A stretch of DNA of 64,000 nucleotides from an uncultured Pelagibacteraceae bacterium (GCA_902562875.1 CACEVB010000001.1:124001-188000), one strand, 5' to 3'. Positions 1 to 8,462 are shown, counted from the first letter of the stretch. The notes: a model not told the origin generated them from the letters alone. A program made the numbers and translations.

Positions 1-231
1 TATATTTTTAGATGGTTTATTGGAAGTTCCCGAGAAAATCACATCTTCCATACCTGAACCCCTCATACTTTTTGCTGAGGTCTCACCCATGCACCATCTT
101 AAAGACTCTACTATATTAGATTTACCACATCCATTAGGGCCAACTATTCCTGTTAGGCCATCTTCAATTAAAACATTAGTTTTTTCAGCAAAAGATTTAA
201 ATCCATTTAATTGAATTTTTTTAAATTTCAT
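1..231 (-). CDS. smc: Chromosome segregation ATPase SMC (N-terminal 77 residues; runs off the window)
   Basis: SMC proteins are ABC-type ATPases with a long coiled coil that compact and segregate chromosomes. Only the first 77 codons lie here and the reading frame stays open to base 1. The translation has the SMC N-terminal signature: start [14 protein letters not shown], Walker [10 protein letters not shown] at residues 31-39, then WCMGE and [14 protein letters not shown]. The ATG at 229-231 is the only sensible start. It lies 8 nt after the dsbA-like stop, so dciA, dsbA and smc read as one minus-strand operon. The hinge and C-terminal head are outside the window. Confidence 0.95.
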   Translation of the reverse strand, partial: MKFKKIQLNGFKSFAEKTNVLIEDGLTGIVGPNGCGKSNIVESLRWCMGETSAKSMRGSGMEDVIFSGTSNKPSKNI

Positions 232-239
232 TAAATTCT

Positions 240-818
240 TTATATCATTTTTTTAATAATTTTTTTTATATTTTTAAAATTAATAGTTTTGTCGAATTTT
301 TCACCATTTATTATTAATGTAGGCGTGCCCTCTATTTCATATTTTTTGTGACCATCGATTCGTTCTTCTAAAACGAAATCCTCAATTTTCTTATTGTTAA
401 TGCATTCCTCAAAATTAATCTTGAAATTTGAATTTTCTAAAGTTTTTTTTAAATTGTTATTCACTTCTAAAATATTTTTACCCTTTGCCCAACTCTTTTG
501 ATTATAATATAAATAGTGAAGAATCTTTGAATCACCGTCGTTCATACAATGAGCAAGTTTTGATGCATTTAACGCTGCCAAATCTAATGGAAAATTTTTA
601 AACTCAATGTTAATTATGCCTTTATCTATAAATTCCTTCTTTAGCTTAGGGTATATATCTTTGTGAAATTTTGCACAGCTAGGACAGGTTAAGGATTCAT
701 AAATTATAAGATTTATTTTAGCATCCTTGTTTCCATCAATAATATGAACTATTTCATTAGAAAATGAATTAGTTTGAGAGATAAAAAAAATTGTAATTAT
801 AAATAAAATTTTTCTCAT
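240..818 (-). CDS. DsbA-family thiol-disulfide oxidoreductase (periplasmic)
   Basis: Likely introduces or isomerises disulfides in exported proteins. A cleavable signal peptide is visible at residues 1-20 (basic MRK, then a hydrophobic stretch). The thioredoxin-fold active site is C45-P-S-C48, following YESLT, and the conserved cis-proline is in [10 protein letters not shown] near residue 170. At 192 aa it has normal DsbA length with a helical insertion between the two halves. The dipeptide PS differs from the PH of enterobacterial DsbA and occurs in alphaproteobacterial members. Its start overlaps the dciA stop by 4 nt, which suggests translational coupling. The partner DsbB is not in the window. 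Confidence 0.88.
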   Translation of the reverse strand: MRKILFIITIFFISQTNSFSNEIVHIIDGNKDAKINLIIYESLTCPSCAKFHKDIYPKLKKEFIDKGIINIEFKNFPLDLAALNASKLAHCMNDGDSKILHYLYYNQKSWAKGKNILEVNNNLKKTLENSNFKINFEECINNKKIEDFVLEERIDGHKKYEIEGTPTLIINGEKFDKTINFKNIKKIIKKMI

Positions 819-1294
819 TTTTCTTTATATACTTTACTCATTTGCATTAACGAATTTTTAATATTTGAATTATTAATTTCTGAAATTTTTTTCGCAAACT
901 TACTTTTTGTCACATAATTATTTTTATGATCAACTTCTTCCTTTATTTCGTTTTCAAAAGTATAAATTTTTATTGTTTGAATAACGTCATAACCAAAAAA
1001 ATAATTTATTTTGTCTATAATGATCTTTCTTGAATATTCCAAATCAACTTCATGACCTCTTTTGACCATGATATTTAAACATTTACCTCTCAAATTATTT
1101 TTTTTAAATGATCTGGGAAAACAAACCTGAAACAAATCTTCACCAACTAAAAATTTCCAATTATCTAAAGTTTTTGAGTAAATCTCACCTTTTTTTATTA
1201 TAATTTTTCTAGCTTTTGTGGGTAAAGTATTTTTAAAAGATCTTAATCCTTGAATAGATTTATATCTCTGCATAGTATTGTTTTTTATCTTCAT
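815..1294 (-). CDS. dciA: DciA-like protein (DUF721), probable replicative helicase loader
   Basis: DUF721/DciA proteins load the DnaB helicase in bacteria that lack DnaC. This 159-aa protein has the compact KH-like core near residues 20-105 (NWKFLVGEDLFQVCFP followed by LNIMVKRGHEVDLEY), then a lysine-rich tail. The ATG at 1292-1294 abuts the mutY ATG with no base between them. A second in-frame ATG eight codons in (1273) would leave some leader room. Placement upstream of a dsbA-like gene and smc, next to mutY, is a familiar alphaproteobacterial neighbourhood. Assignment rests on the domain pattern and context; the sequence is divergent. Confidence 0.75.
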   Translation of the reverse strand: MKIKNNTMQRYKSIQGLRSFKNTLPTKARKIIIKKGEIYSKTLDNWKFLVGEDLFQVCFPRSFKKNNLRGKCLNIMVKRGHEVDLEYSRKIIIDKINYFFGYDVIQTIKIYTFENEIKEEVDHKNNYVTKSKFAKKISEINNSNIKNSLMQMSKVYKEK

Positions 1295-2281
1295 ATGAAT
1301 AATCAGAACATATCAAATAAAATTTTATTTTGGTATGATAATAACAAGCGTGAACTACCTTGGAGAAAAAGAACATCAACTAAGAATAGAGAATATTATA
1401 CATTAGTAAGCGAATTTATGCTTCAGCAAACTCAAGTAAAAACAGTAGTGCCTTATTTTATAAATTTTATAAATAAATTTCCGAATTTAAGAAAACTCGC
1501 TTACTCTAATGAAAGAAAAATATTAAAAAATTGGGAGGGTCTTGGATATTATTCTAGAGCAAGAAATTTAAAAAAAACTGCCATTAAGTTACTAAAAGAA
1601 TTTAATGGCAAACTGCCTAAAGATATTGAAAAACTAAAATCTCTTCCTGGAATTGGCGAGTATACTTCTAGCTCAATTTTAGCAATTGCTCATAATAAAC
1701 CTTTTATACCAATGGACGGCAATGTTGAAAGAATTCTCAAGAGATTATTTTTACTTAAAAACAAAAACGAGGTTTCGAGGGAAAATCTTAATATAAAAAA
1801 ATCTTTCTTTGGTTTTTCAAAAAGATCCAGTGATTATGCTCAAGCCATTATGGAAATGGGAGCGTTAATTTGTAAACCCATTTTACCTTTATGTTCTCAT
1901 TGTCCATTGGTAGAAAATTGTAAGGCATTTAAAAAAAAAGATTTTGTGATTAAATCTAAAAATAAATATAACAAAGTTAAATATTTTGAAGCAAATGTTT
2001 TTAGAAAAAAAAATAAATATTTACTTATTAAAAACAAGAAATTTGGTTTTTTAAGAAATTTAGTAATTTTTCCAATGACCGAAATAAATAAAAAACAATT
2101 CAATTCTTTAGATTTTAAAAAAATAAATGTAAAAATGTCAAATATGAATATGAAAATTGTTTTGAATGATTATAAAAAAATTAAAAAAATAAGTAATAGT
2201 TTATTATTGGATAAATCGAATATAAATAAATATATTTTGCCATCATTTACAAAAAAAATATTTAGCTCTTTATCACATTGA
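1295..2281 (+). CDS. mutY: A/G-specific adenine DNA glycosylase MutY
   Basis: Removes adenine mispaired with 8-oxoguanine. The 328-aa protein has the catalytic glutamate E40 in SEFMLQQTQV, the helix-hairpin-helix LPGIGEYTSS at about 117-126, the catalytic aspartate D141 in PMDGNVERIL, and the four cluster ligands C193, C200, C203 and C209 (C-x6-C-x2-C-x5-C). A C-terminal NUDIX-like region follows but is weakly conserved. I use the ATG at 1295 rather than the in-frame ATG at 1250, because family proteins start about here and the earlier one lies deep in dciA. The FAD monooxygenase ATG is one base after its stop. Confidence 0.95.
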   Translation: MNNQNISNKILFWYDNNKRELPWRKRTSTKNREYYTLVSEFMLQQTQVKTVVPYFINFINKFPNLRKLAYSNERKILKNWEGLGYYSRARNLKKTAIKLLKEFNGKLPKDIEKLKSLPGIGEYTSSSILAIAHNKPFIPMDGNVERILKRLFLLKNKNEVSRENLNIKKSFFGFSKRSSDYAQAIMEMGALICKPILPLCSHCPLVENCKAFKKKDFVIKSKNKYNKVKYFEANVFRKKNKYLLIKNKKFGFLRNLVIFPMTEINKKQFNSLDFKKINVKMSNMNMKIVLNDYKKIKKISNSLLLDKSNINKYILPSFTKKIFSSLSH

Positions 2282-2282
2282 A

Positions 2283-3416
2283 ATGAAAAATATTGCAATT
2301 ATTGGAGCTGGTATATCAGGTTTGTTTCTTGCAAATCTATTAGAGAAAAATGATTTTTTTTCTTATAAAATTTTTGAAAAAAAAAATTTTTTAGATTTGA
2401 AAGATGGATATGGAATACAATTATCTGTTAATAGCATAAATCTTTTAAATTTAATTGGTTTTAAAAATATGAATGCAAGTGACATATATTTTCCAAAAAA
2501 GGTAAATTTTTTTGAGGCAAAAAATCTTAAAAAAATTTGCGACATTGATCTTGCACAATTTAATTTTGAAAATAACAGATACACTACACTAAAAAGATCT
2601 AAACTTATTGAATTTTTATTAAAAAATATTCCCAAAGATAAGATAATTTTAAATTCTGACTTAACAGATATTAAATGCAAAGAAAAATTAAAATTATACT
2701 TCGGAGATAATAAATTAGAAGAATTTAATTATTTAGTAGCTGCTGATGGTGTATACTCTAAAGCAAAAGAAATTTTGTTTAACAAAGCTGGTTCACCTAA
2801 ATATTTTAATTCAATAGCAATAAGAGGTAATATAAACAATTTTAATGATAGTGATATTTCAATTTATTTAGGCCCAAATTTCCACTTTGTCATCTATCCT
2901 ATTAACCAGAATAATGAATACAATTTTATATCAATAATAAGAAAAGAATTAATTGATAACGAGTTTAAAAACAAAGAATTTTTTAGAGATAAAGAACTTA
3001 TAAATAATTTAATTAATCATATTTCCTCTAAGTCTGATTTAAATTTGGTTGACATAGTCAAAGAGATTAAATGTTTCCCAATATTTGTTAGTAAAAACAT
3101 TAAAATTCCTGATAATAAAAATATTTTTTTGACTGGAGATGCATTCTATTCATTCCCACCTTCATTTGCCCAAGGTGCATCTCAATCTATTGAAGGTGCT
3201 AATGAAATATTCAATGATTTAAAAGATAAATCTTCAAATTATTATAAGATTCGAACTTCAAAAACAAAAAAAATAAACAATAGATCTTCAATAAATCATT
3301 TTGCATTTCATCTATCGAACCCATTTAATACTTTTATTAGAAATTTTATTTTAAAAAAATTAACCAAAAATAAAAAATTTTTAGAAAATTATTTGGGTAG
3401 TATTTACAATATTTAG
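2283..3416 (+). CDS. FAD-dependent aromatic-ring monooxygenase family protein
   Basis: Flavoprotein of the PHBH/salicylate-hydroxylase/UbiH superfamily. At the N-terminus is the dinucleotide-binding fold GAGISGLFLA at residues 8-17. Mid-protein is the DG motif AADGVYSKAK, lacking the usual arginine at its end. Near residue 285 is the FAD ribityl motif GDAFYSFPPSFAQGASQSIE. The last motif resembles salicylate or kynurenine hydroxylases more than UbiH. The substrate is unknown; ubiquinone ring hydroxylation is possible because SAR11 genomes carry few such enzymes. It is co-directional with mutY at one-base spacing, and its stop is shared tail-to-tail with ccrM (bases 3413-3416). Confidence 0.8.
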   Translation: MKNIAIIGAGISGLFLANLLEKNDFFSYKIFEKKNFLDLKDGYGIQLSVNSINLLNLIGFKNMNASDIYFPKKVNFFEAKNLKKICDIDLAQFNFENNRYTTLKRSKLIEFLLKNIPKDKIILNSDLTDIKCKEKLKLYFGDNKLEEFNYLVAADGVYSKAKEILFNKAGSPKYFNSIAIRGNINNFNDSDISIYLGPNFHFVIYPINQNNEYNFISIIRKELIDNEFKNKEFFRDKELINNLINHISSKSDLNLVDIVKEIKCFPIFVSKNIKIPDNKNIFLTGDAFYSFPPSFAQGASQSIEGANEIFNDLKDKSSNYYKIRTSKTKKINNRSSINHFAFHLSNPFNTFIRNFILKKLTKNKKFLENYLGSIYNI

Positions 3417-4483
3417 ATTTGTGGTTTTAGACGTTGTCTAAGTTCATCAATTGGTTTTAATACTTTACCAGCCTGATAGTGCCAATATGTCCAACCGTTA
3501 CAACTTTCAGCACCTAAAATTTGTGCAGCAACTTTATGAATTGAACCCGCGTTATCTTTATGCTTAATGCTTCCATCAACCATAACTTTTGCAAAAAATT
3601 TTTTCTTCTGGTCGTAAATTTCTGAACCTGGTTTTATTACTCCCAATTCTATCAATGATCCAAAAGGTATTCTAGGTCTTGACTTATTATTTTGAATTAC
3701 ATCTAAATATTCGTCTTTAATGGTATAAGAATTTTTAATTCTTTTGTTTGCAGACTCAAAATACTTTTTCTCTTTCTCTATTCCAAAAAATAAACGTCCT
3801 AATTTTTTTGAAACTACCGCACTAGTTCCAGATCCTAAAAAAGGATCTAAAATAAAATCTTTTTTATTTGAGGATGCCAATATAATTCTATGAAGTAACG
3901 CTTCAGGCTTTTGAGTTGAGTGAACTTTTACTCCTTTAAATTTTAGTCTTTCTTTACCATTACATATTGGTAGATTCCAGGTTGATCTCATTTGTAAATC
4001 ATCATTAAAAGCTTTCATCGACTGATAATTGAAAGTATATTTCGACTTTTTGTCTTTTGATGCCCAAATTAAAGTTTCGTGAGCATTTGTAAATCTTGTG
4101 CCTCTAAAATTAGGCATTGGATTATTTTTATTCCATATTACATCATTCAAAATCCAAAAACCAAGATCTTGAATTATTTTTCCAACTCTAAAAATATTAT
4201 GATAGCTTCCAATTACCCAAATAGATCCATCTTTCTTAAGTAGTCTTTTACATTGTTTTAACCACTTATATGTAAACTGGTCATAAGATGTAAAATCTTT
4301 GAATTTATCCCATTTGTCATTTACCGCATCGACTTTTGATGCGTCTGGCCTAAACAGTTTATTCTTTAATTGTAAATTATATGGTGGATCTGCAAATATT
4401 AAATCAAATGTGCCATTAGGAATTTTTTTTAATTCTTCTAAACTATCACCGTTTATAATTTTGTTATGAAAGTTTTTAATCAT
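3413..4483 (-). CDS. ccrM: CcrM-type adenine-specific DNA methyltransferase (GANTC)
   Basis: Beta-class N6-adenine methyltransferase: the catalytic DPPY motif (residues 32-35) precedes the SAM-binding motif FLGSGT (215-220). The C-terminal RAMA-like extension from about residue 272 (FGSLIELGVIKPG to GWTYWHYQAG) marks the CcrM group, which methylates GANTC and times the alphaproteobacterial cell cycle. At 356 aa the length matches Caulobacter CcrM. No restriction partner is present, consistent with an orphan regulatory enzyme. A promoter candidate lies just upstream with a GANTC overlapping its -10 (described separately). The stop overlaps the preceding plus-strand gene by 4 nt. Confidence 0.95.
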   Translation of the reverse strand: MIKNFHNKIINGDSLEELKKIPNGTFDLIFADPPYNLQLKNKLFRPDASKVDAVNDKWDKFKDFTSYDQFTYKWLKQCKRLLKKDGSIWVIGSYHNIFRVGKIIQDLGFWILNDVIWNKNNPMPNFRGTRFTNAHETLIWASKDKKSKYTFNYQSMKAFNDDLQMRSTWNLPICNGKERLKFKGVKVHSTQKPEALLHRIILASSNKKDFILDPFLGSGTSAVVSKKLGRLFFGIEKEKKYFESANKRIKNSYTIKDEYLDVIQNNKSRPRIPFGSLIELGVIKPGSEIYDQKKKFFAKVMVDGSIKHKDNAGSIHKVAAQILGAESCNGWTYWHYQAGKVLKPIDELRQRLKPQI

Positions 4484-4495
4484 TTTTAAGAAACG

Positions 4496-4524
4496 ATTAG
4501 ACTCCAGTGTGTATTCTACGTCAA
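4496..4524 (-). promoter_or_regulatory. Predicted ccrM promoter with a GANTC site overlapping the -10
   Basis: On the minus strand, TTGACG (4524-4519) and TCTAAT (4501-4496) are separated by 17 nt. A GAGTC (GANTC) site at 4504-4500 overlaps the first two bases of the -10 hexamer. A second GANTC lies upstream at 4572-4576, in the last codons of rnhB. The -10 ends 12 nt before the ATG, implying a very short leader. This is a motif-based prediction. Confidence 0.45.
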
Positions 4525-4563
4525 CCAGAGATTGAAAAAAAAGAGCTAGAATTGTTGTACAAT

Positions 4564-5136
4564 TTATTTTGGACTCAATATGTTGTGTACAGGATTAAAA
4601 TTTTTTCTATGATGTTTAGTTACTCCAAATTTCTTAATTGCTTCAATATGTTCTTTAGTTCCATAGCCTGCATTTTTAGCCCAAGCATATCTTTTGAAAT
4701 TTTTGGACATTTTTGTAATAATTCGATCTCTAGTGACTTTTGCGATAATAGAAGCTGCAGAAATTTCCGAAATTTTTTGATCTCCTTTGATCATCGATTT
4801 AAGTTTGTATCCAGATATTGTGGGTAATTTATTACCATCTATAAAAGTCAAAGTTGGTTTAATTTTAAGTTTTTTTATACATCTTTTCATAGCTAGCAAG
4901 CTTGCGTTTAGTATATTTAACTTTTCAATTTCTTCTAATGAGGCTGACCCTATGCTCCAAATAGAATTTTTCTTTATATACTTTTCTAAATTATCTCTTT
5001 TTTCTTTTGTAAGCTTCTTAGAGTCGCGTATTTTTTTTTTATTGATTTTATTTTTAAAGACAACAGCTGCCGCATAAACGGGGCCAACTAAACTTCCTCT
5101 TCCAACTTCATCCACACCCGCTGTGATTTTTTTCAT
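4564..5136 (-). CDS. rnhB: Ribonuclease HII
   Basis: Cleaves RNA in RNA-DNA hybrids, including single ribonucleotides in DNA. The 190-aa protein carries the DEDD active site: D9 and E10 in AGVDEVGRG, D100 in TFIDGNKLP and D119 in IKGDQKISE. It also has the family motif SAASIIAKVTRDR at 127-139. It reads in the same direction as, and just upstream of, ccrM, and follows the udg stop after 2 nt. The same rnhB-ccrM adjacency occurs in other Alphaproteobacteria, so they may share transcription even though ccrM has its own candidate promoter. Confidence 0.96.
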   Translation of the reverse strand: MKKITAGVDEVGRGSLVGPVYAAAVVFKNKINKKKIRDSKKLTKEKRDNLEKYIKKNSIWSIGSASLEEIEKLNILNASLLAMKRCIKKLKIKPTLTFIDGNKLPTISGYKLKSMIKGDQKISEISAASIIAKVTRDRIITKMSKNFKRYAWAKNAGYGTKEHIEAIKKFGVTKHHRKNFNPVHNILSPK

Positions 5137-5138
5137 AA

Positions 5139-5825
5139 TTAATTTTTACTAATGATATCTATTTCTTTTTTAATTTTTTTTAGATCTTCCCAAGAAAATC
5201 TCTTTTGATCAGGTTGTCTTAATAGATAAGCTGGGTGAAAAGTAATTATTGTTTTAAAAAGTTTATTATTAATAATTAAGTTTTGCCATTCACCACGTGA
5301 TTTTGATATTTTTATTTTTTTACCAAAAAGAGCCTCCATTGCTGTGCTGCCCATTAAAACTAAAATTTTGGGATTAATTATACATATATGCTCTTTTAAA
5401 AATTCTGCATATTTTAAAATTTCATTAGTTTCAGGTTTTCTATTGCCTGGTGGCCTATAATTAACAACATTAGTAATATAAATGTCTTTTCTTTTTAAAT
5501 TTATTGCATTAAGCATTTTGTTTAGAAGTAATCCCGCATCACCAACAAAAGGTTTCCCAATTTCATCTTCTCTTTGACCAGGGCCCTCACCTACAAACAT
5601 AATATGACTATTTTCATTACCATCATTAAAAACTATTTTGTTAGCCTTTTTTTTTAATTCACAGTCTTCGATCATCTCGATTTTCTCTCTCAAATTTTCA
5701 AGCTTTTTTAATTTATCTACAACTTCGGGTACAGTTTTAATCCTATTTATTGGTTTTTTGTTATAGGACTGATTAATACCAAATATTTTAAATATCTCAT
5801 TTTGATTTTTTATCTTTATGGTCAT
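5139..5825 (-). CDS. Uracil-DNA glycosylase, family 4-like, apparently lacking its Fe-S ligands
   Basis: Removes uracil from DNA. The core is family 4: motif A GEGPGQREDEIGKPFVG at about residues 80-96, the NYRPPGNRKP loop, and the C-terminal motif FHPAYLLRQPDQKR. Family-4 enzymes normally bind a [4Fe-4S] cluster with C-x2-C near the N-terminus, a Cys just before RPP and another about 15 residues later. Here only one Cys is in the N-terminal region (DCELKK), Asn-Tyr precedes RPP, and no Cys follows at the expected spacing. The 228-aa protein begins 10 nt from the divergent TPR gene, so the two transcripts must start very close together. Confidence 0.88.
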   Translation of the reverse strand: MTIKIKNQNEIFKIFGINQSYNKKPINRIKTVPEVVDKLKKLENLREKIEMIEDCELKKKANKIVFNDGNENSHIMFVGEGPGQREDEIGKPFVGDAGLLLNKMLNAINLKRKDIYITNVVNYRPPGNRKPETNEILKYAEFLKEHICIINPKILVLMGSTAMEALFGKKIKISKSRGEWQNLIINNKLFKTIITFHPAYLLRQPDQKRFSWEDLKKIKKEIDIISKN

Positions 5826-5835
5826 AATATATTAA

Positions 5836-7515
5836 ATGATAAAAAAAATTTTATTTATATTAATTATCGTATTATATCAAAATAATTTATATTCTAAAAC
5901 AAATGAAAATAAATTTTTCAACCAGAGATATCTATATAATTATTTTTCAGCATTATTATCTTTTAGCAATCAAGATAGCAAAAAAACGATTAAATTTTTT
6001 GAGTCTAACAAAAAAATAATAAATAAAAGCGAAAATTTAATTAAAAAATATATTCTATCATTATCGGTTGAAGGCAAAATAGAGAAAGCTATAAAATATA
6101 TTGAAAGAAATGAGGGAAATAATAAATTCGAATTTCTAGAAGCAAATTTACTATTATACTCTAGGGCTATTGTTGAAAAAGATTTCCTTAAAGCAAAAAA
6201 CCATATTTCAAAAATAAAGAAATTTGAGGATGAAGGAACATTTGAAATGATCATTTCAAAAGCTATTCAAAGTTACAACCATCTTTTTTTGAATTCTGAA
6301 ATTAAACAAAACGATTATAATTTAGGTAAATTAGGTTTGGTGAATAGAGCTTTTCAAGAGTGTTACATTGGATCTGGAAAAGAACAAAACTTTTTTTTAA
6401 ATCTCATAAATTCTGAAGATGGTGATTATTCTAGGTATATCTTTTTTTATTTAAACATTTTAATAAATAACGAGGATATTATTACAGCTAAAAGCTTAGC
6501 TAGTACAATAAATGAGCTAGAGGGCAATCTTTTAATATTGCAGTCAAAAAGATGGATTGAAAGAGAGGAATATAAAAATTTTAGTCAATATTTTTCATGT
6601 AAAAGTGAAGCTGACTTAATCTCAGAATTTTTCTTTATCATAGCTAACTTGTATAGTTCACAAGAGCAATACGAGAAGTCAAATTTTTATTTAAGTATTT
6701 CAAATTACCTAAATAAAAAATTTATTTTTAATAATTCTTTAGTTGCAGAAAATTTTTTTCTAATCGAAGAATATGATAAAGCAAAATACATATTAAATAA
6801 GTTCGATAAAAAATTCGATATATATTTTTGGTATAAAATTAAAAAAATTGGACAAATTATTTCTTTTAATAAAAATAATACTGAACCAATAAACTTTATA
6901 GAGGACAACTTTATCAAAATTAGAGATCCAAGCTTCAAAATTATTTACGATTATGCAAATATTCAAAAAAATTTCGGAAATTATAAAAAATCTATAGAAT
7001 TTTATAATAAAGTAATCAATTTTGTAAAAAATGATAATACTTCTTTATCTGAAATTTTTTATAGAAGAGGTAGCAGTTATGAGAGAATAGGTGATTATAA
7101 AAACTCTGATAAAGATCTACTTAAATCTTTAGAACTAGTGCCAAATGATCCATATGTTTTAAATTATTTAGCTTACAGTTGGTTGGAAAGAAATATTAAA
7201 ATTAATATTGCGATTAATATGTTGGAGAAAGCTTATGACAAAACAGAAAATGACCCTTACATAACTGACTCACTCGGATGGGCTTACTTTTTGAATAAAG
7301 AGTATTTGAAGGCTGAAAAATATTTAAATTTAGCTATACAAATAAAACCTGATGACCCAGTAATTATGGATCATTATGGAGACTCACTCTGGATGATTGG
7401 AAGAAAACTTCAAGCAAGTTATTTTTGGAAAAGAGTCTTAACTAGCAAAAATTTAGAGGATATTGATGTAGAAAAATTAAAAAGTAAAATTATAGTCGGA
7501 ATTAATAATACATGA
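5836..7515 (+). CDS. Exported tetratricopeptide-repeat protein of unknown function
   Basis: A 559-aa protein with a signal peptide (residues 1-20, basic MIKK then a hydrophobic core), so probably periplasmic or membrane-attached. The C-terminal third has clear TPR units: YRRGSSYERIGDYKNSDKDL, YVLNYLAYSWLERN, ITDSLGWAYFLNKEYLKAEK and MDHYGDSLWMIGRKLQASYF. The N-terminal two thirds is helical, lysine-rich and weakly repeat-like. TPR arrays usually scaffold protein complexes; the partner is unknown. The TGA overlaps the ispE ATG (ATGA), so the two are probably translated together. Similar large TPR proteins precede ispE in other Alphaproteobacteria. I assign no specific function. Confidence 0.85.
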   Translation: MIKKILFILIIVLYQNNLYSKTNENKFFNQRYLYNYFSALLSFSNQDSKKTIKFFESNKKIINKSENLIKKYILSLSVEGKIEKAIKYIERNEGNNKFEFLEANLLLYSRAIVEKDFLKAKNHISKIKKFEDEGTFEMIISKAIQSYNHLFLNSEIKQNDYNLGKLGLVNRAFQECYIGSGKEQNFFLNLINSEDGDYSRYIFFYLNILINNEDIITAKSLASTINELEGNLLILQSKRWIEREEYKNFSQYFSCKSEADLISEFFFIIANLYSSQEQYEKSNFYLSISNYLNKKFIFNNSLVAENFFLIEEYDKAKYILNKFDKKFDIYFWYKIKKIGQIISFNKNNTEPINFIEDNFIKIRDPSFKIIYDYANIQKNFGNYKKSIEFYNKVINFVKNDNTSLSEIFYRRGSSYERIGDYKNSDKDLLKSLELVPNDPYVLNYLAYSWLERNIKINIAINMLEKAYDKTENDPYITDSLGWAYFLNKEYLKAEKYLNLAIQIKPDDPVIMDHYGDSLWMIGRKLQASYFWKRVLTSKNLEDIDVEKLKSKIIVGINNT

Positions 7516-8351
7516 GTCTAGGACATTTTATTAAGTCTTACTCAAAAATAAATATTCACTTAGGTGTTGTAAAAAAAGAAAAAAATGATTTTCATAGTAT
7601 TGAGACTTTAGTTTCAAATATAGATTTATATGATGTTATATATATAAAACAAATACAAAATAAAAAAAATAAAATTGTTTTTACTGGAAACTATGCAAAG
7701 GGTATTGGCCGTAATAATACAATTTCGAAATTACTGAATTTGTTAGAGGACCAAAAAATTATAAAAAAAAAATATTTAATTAAAATTAAAAAAAACATTC
7801 CTTTAAAATCTGGTATGGGTGGTGGATCAATGAACGCTGCCAGTCTATTGAATTTTTTTAACAAAAATAATAAATTAAACTTAAGTAAAAAAAAAATGGT
7901 TTATTTATGCACAAAAATTGGTTCTGACGTGCGATTAGGATTAAATAATTATTCAAAAATAATGTTCGGGAGTGGTGAGGTAAAAAGCATTAAAAAATTT
8001 AAGTCCTATTTAATAATTGTAATGCCAAACTTTGGTTGTAGCACAAAAAGAATATATCAAAATGTAAAAAAATATTCTAAAAATCACATAAAAATATCAA
8101 AAAAATACAATTTAAATAATTGCCATAGATTGTACAATGATCTTGAAAAACCAGCTTTTAAACTCTATCCAAAATTAGCAGATATTAAAAAAACCTTACA
8201 AAATTTACCCAATATAAAATTTGCTAGAATGACAGGGTCAGGATCAGCAATGATTGGTTATTTCTTAAGAAAGAAAGACGCCTTTCATGGGACAAAAATA
8301 TTAAAAAAAAAATATAAAAACTATTGGTGTATTACATCTAAAACTATATAA
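7512..8351 (+). CDS. ispE: 4-diphosphocytidyl-2-C-methyl-D-erythritol kinase
   Basis: GHMP-family kinase that phosphorylates CDP-ME in the MEP isoprenoid pathway. Three family motifs are in order: SYSKINIHLGVVKKE at the N-terminus with the catalytic Lys and Asn, the glycine-rich ATP loop PLKSGMGGGSMNAASL near residues 96-111, and the C-terminal MTGSGSAMIGYF. The length of 279 aa is typical. It feeds the same pathway as dxs, ispA and ispB elsewhere in the window. The start overlaps the upstream TPR gene by 4 nt. A T-rich stretch and the tRNA-Gln gene follow. Confidence 0.94.
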   Translation: MSLGHFIKSYSKINIHLGVVKKEKNDFHSIETLVSNIDLYDVIYIKQIQNKKNKIVFTGNYAKGIGRNNTISKLLNLLEDQKIIKKKYLIKIKKNIPLKSGMGGGSMNAASLLNFFNKNNKLNLSKKKMVYLCTKIGSDVRLGLNNYSKIMFGSGEVKSIKKFKSYLIIVMPNFGCSTKRIYQNVKKYSKNHIKISKKYNLNNCHRLYNDLEKPAFKLYPKLADIKKTLQNLPNIKFARMTGSGSAMIGYFLRKKDAFHGTKILKKKYKNYWCITSKTI

Positions 8352-8384
8352 ATTTTTTTTTTTATGTTATAGAAAAAATAAGTT

Positions 8385-8459
8385 TGGGGCGTAGCCAAGT
8401 GGTAAGGCAGCGGTTTTTGGTACCGCCATTCCTAGGTTCGAATCCTAGCGCCCCAGCCA
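8385..8459 (+). tRNA. tRNA-Gln (anticodon TTG), CCA encoded
   Basis: A cloverleaf can be drawn: acceptor TGGGGCG (8385-8391) pairs with CGCCCCA (8449-8455), discriminator G at 8456, genomic CCA at 8457-8459. The anticodon stem GCGGT/ACCGC encloses the loop TTTTGGT with anticodon TTG, and the T-loop is TTCGAAT. A weak -10 candidate (TATAGA, 8368-8373) precedes it. The ATG of the CCA-adding enzyme follows the encoded CCA by only 3 nt. Confidence 0.96.
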
Positions 8460-8462
8460 ATT

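Noticed and set aside
3413-4483. ccrM as part of a restriction-modification system
   Set aside because: No restriction gene nearby and the C-terminal domain marks an orphan CcrM.
4507-4827. 106-codon plus-strand frame covering the ccrM-rnhB gap and rnhB
   Set aside because: Overlaps rnhB on the other strand and contains the predicted ccrM promoter; composition is shadow-like.
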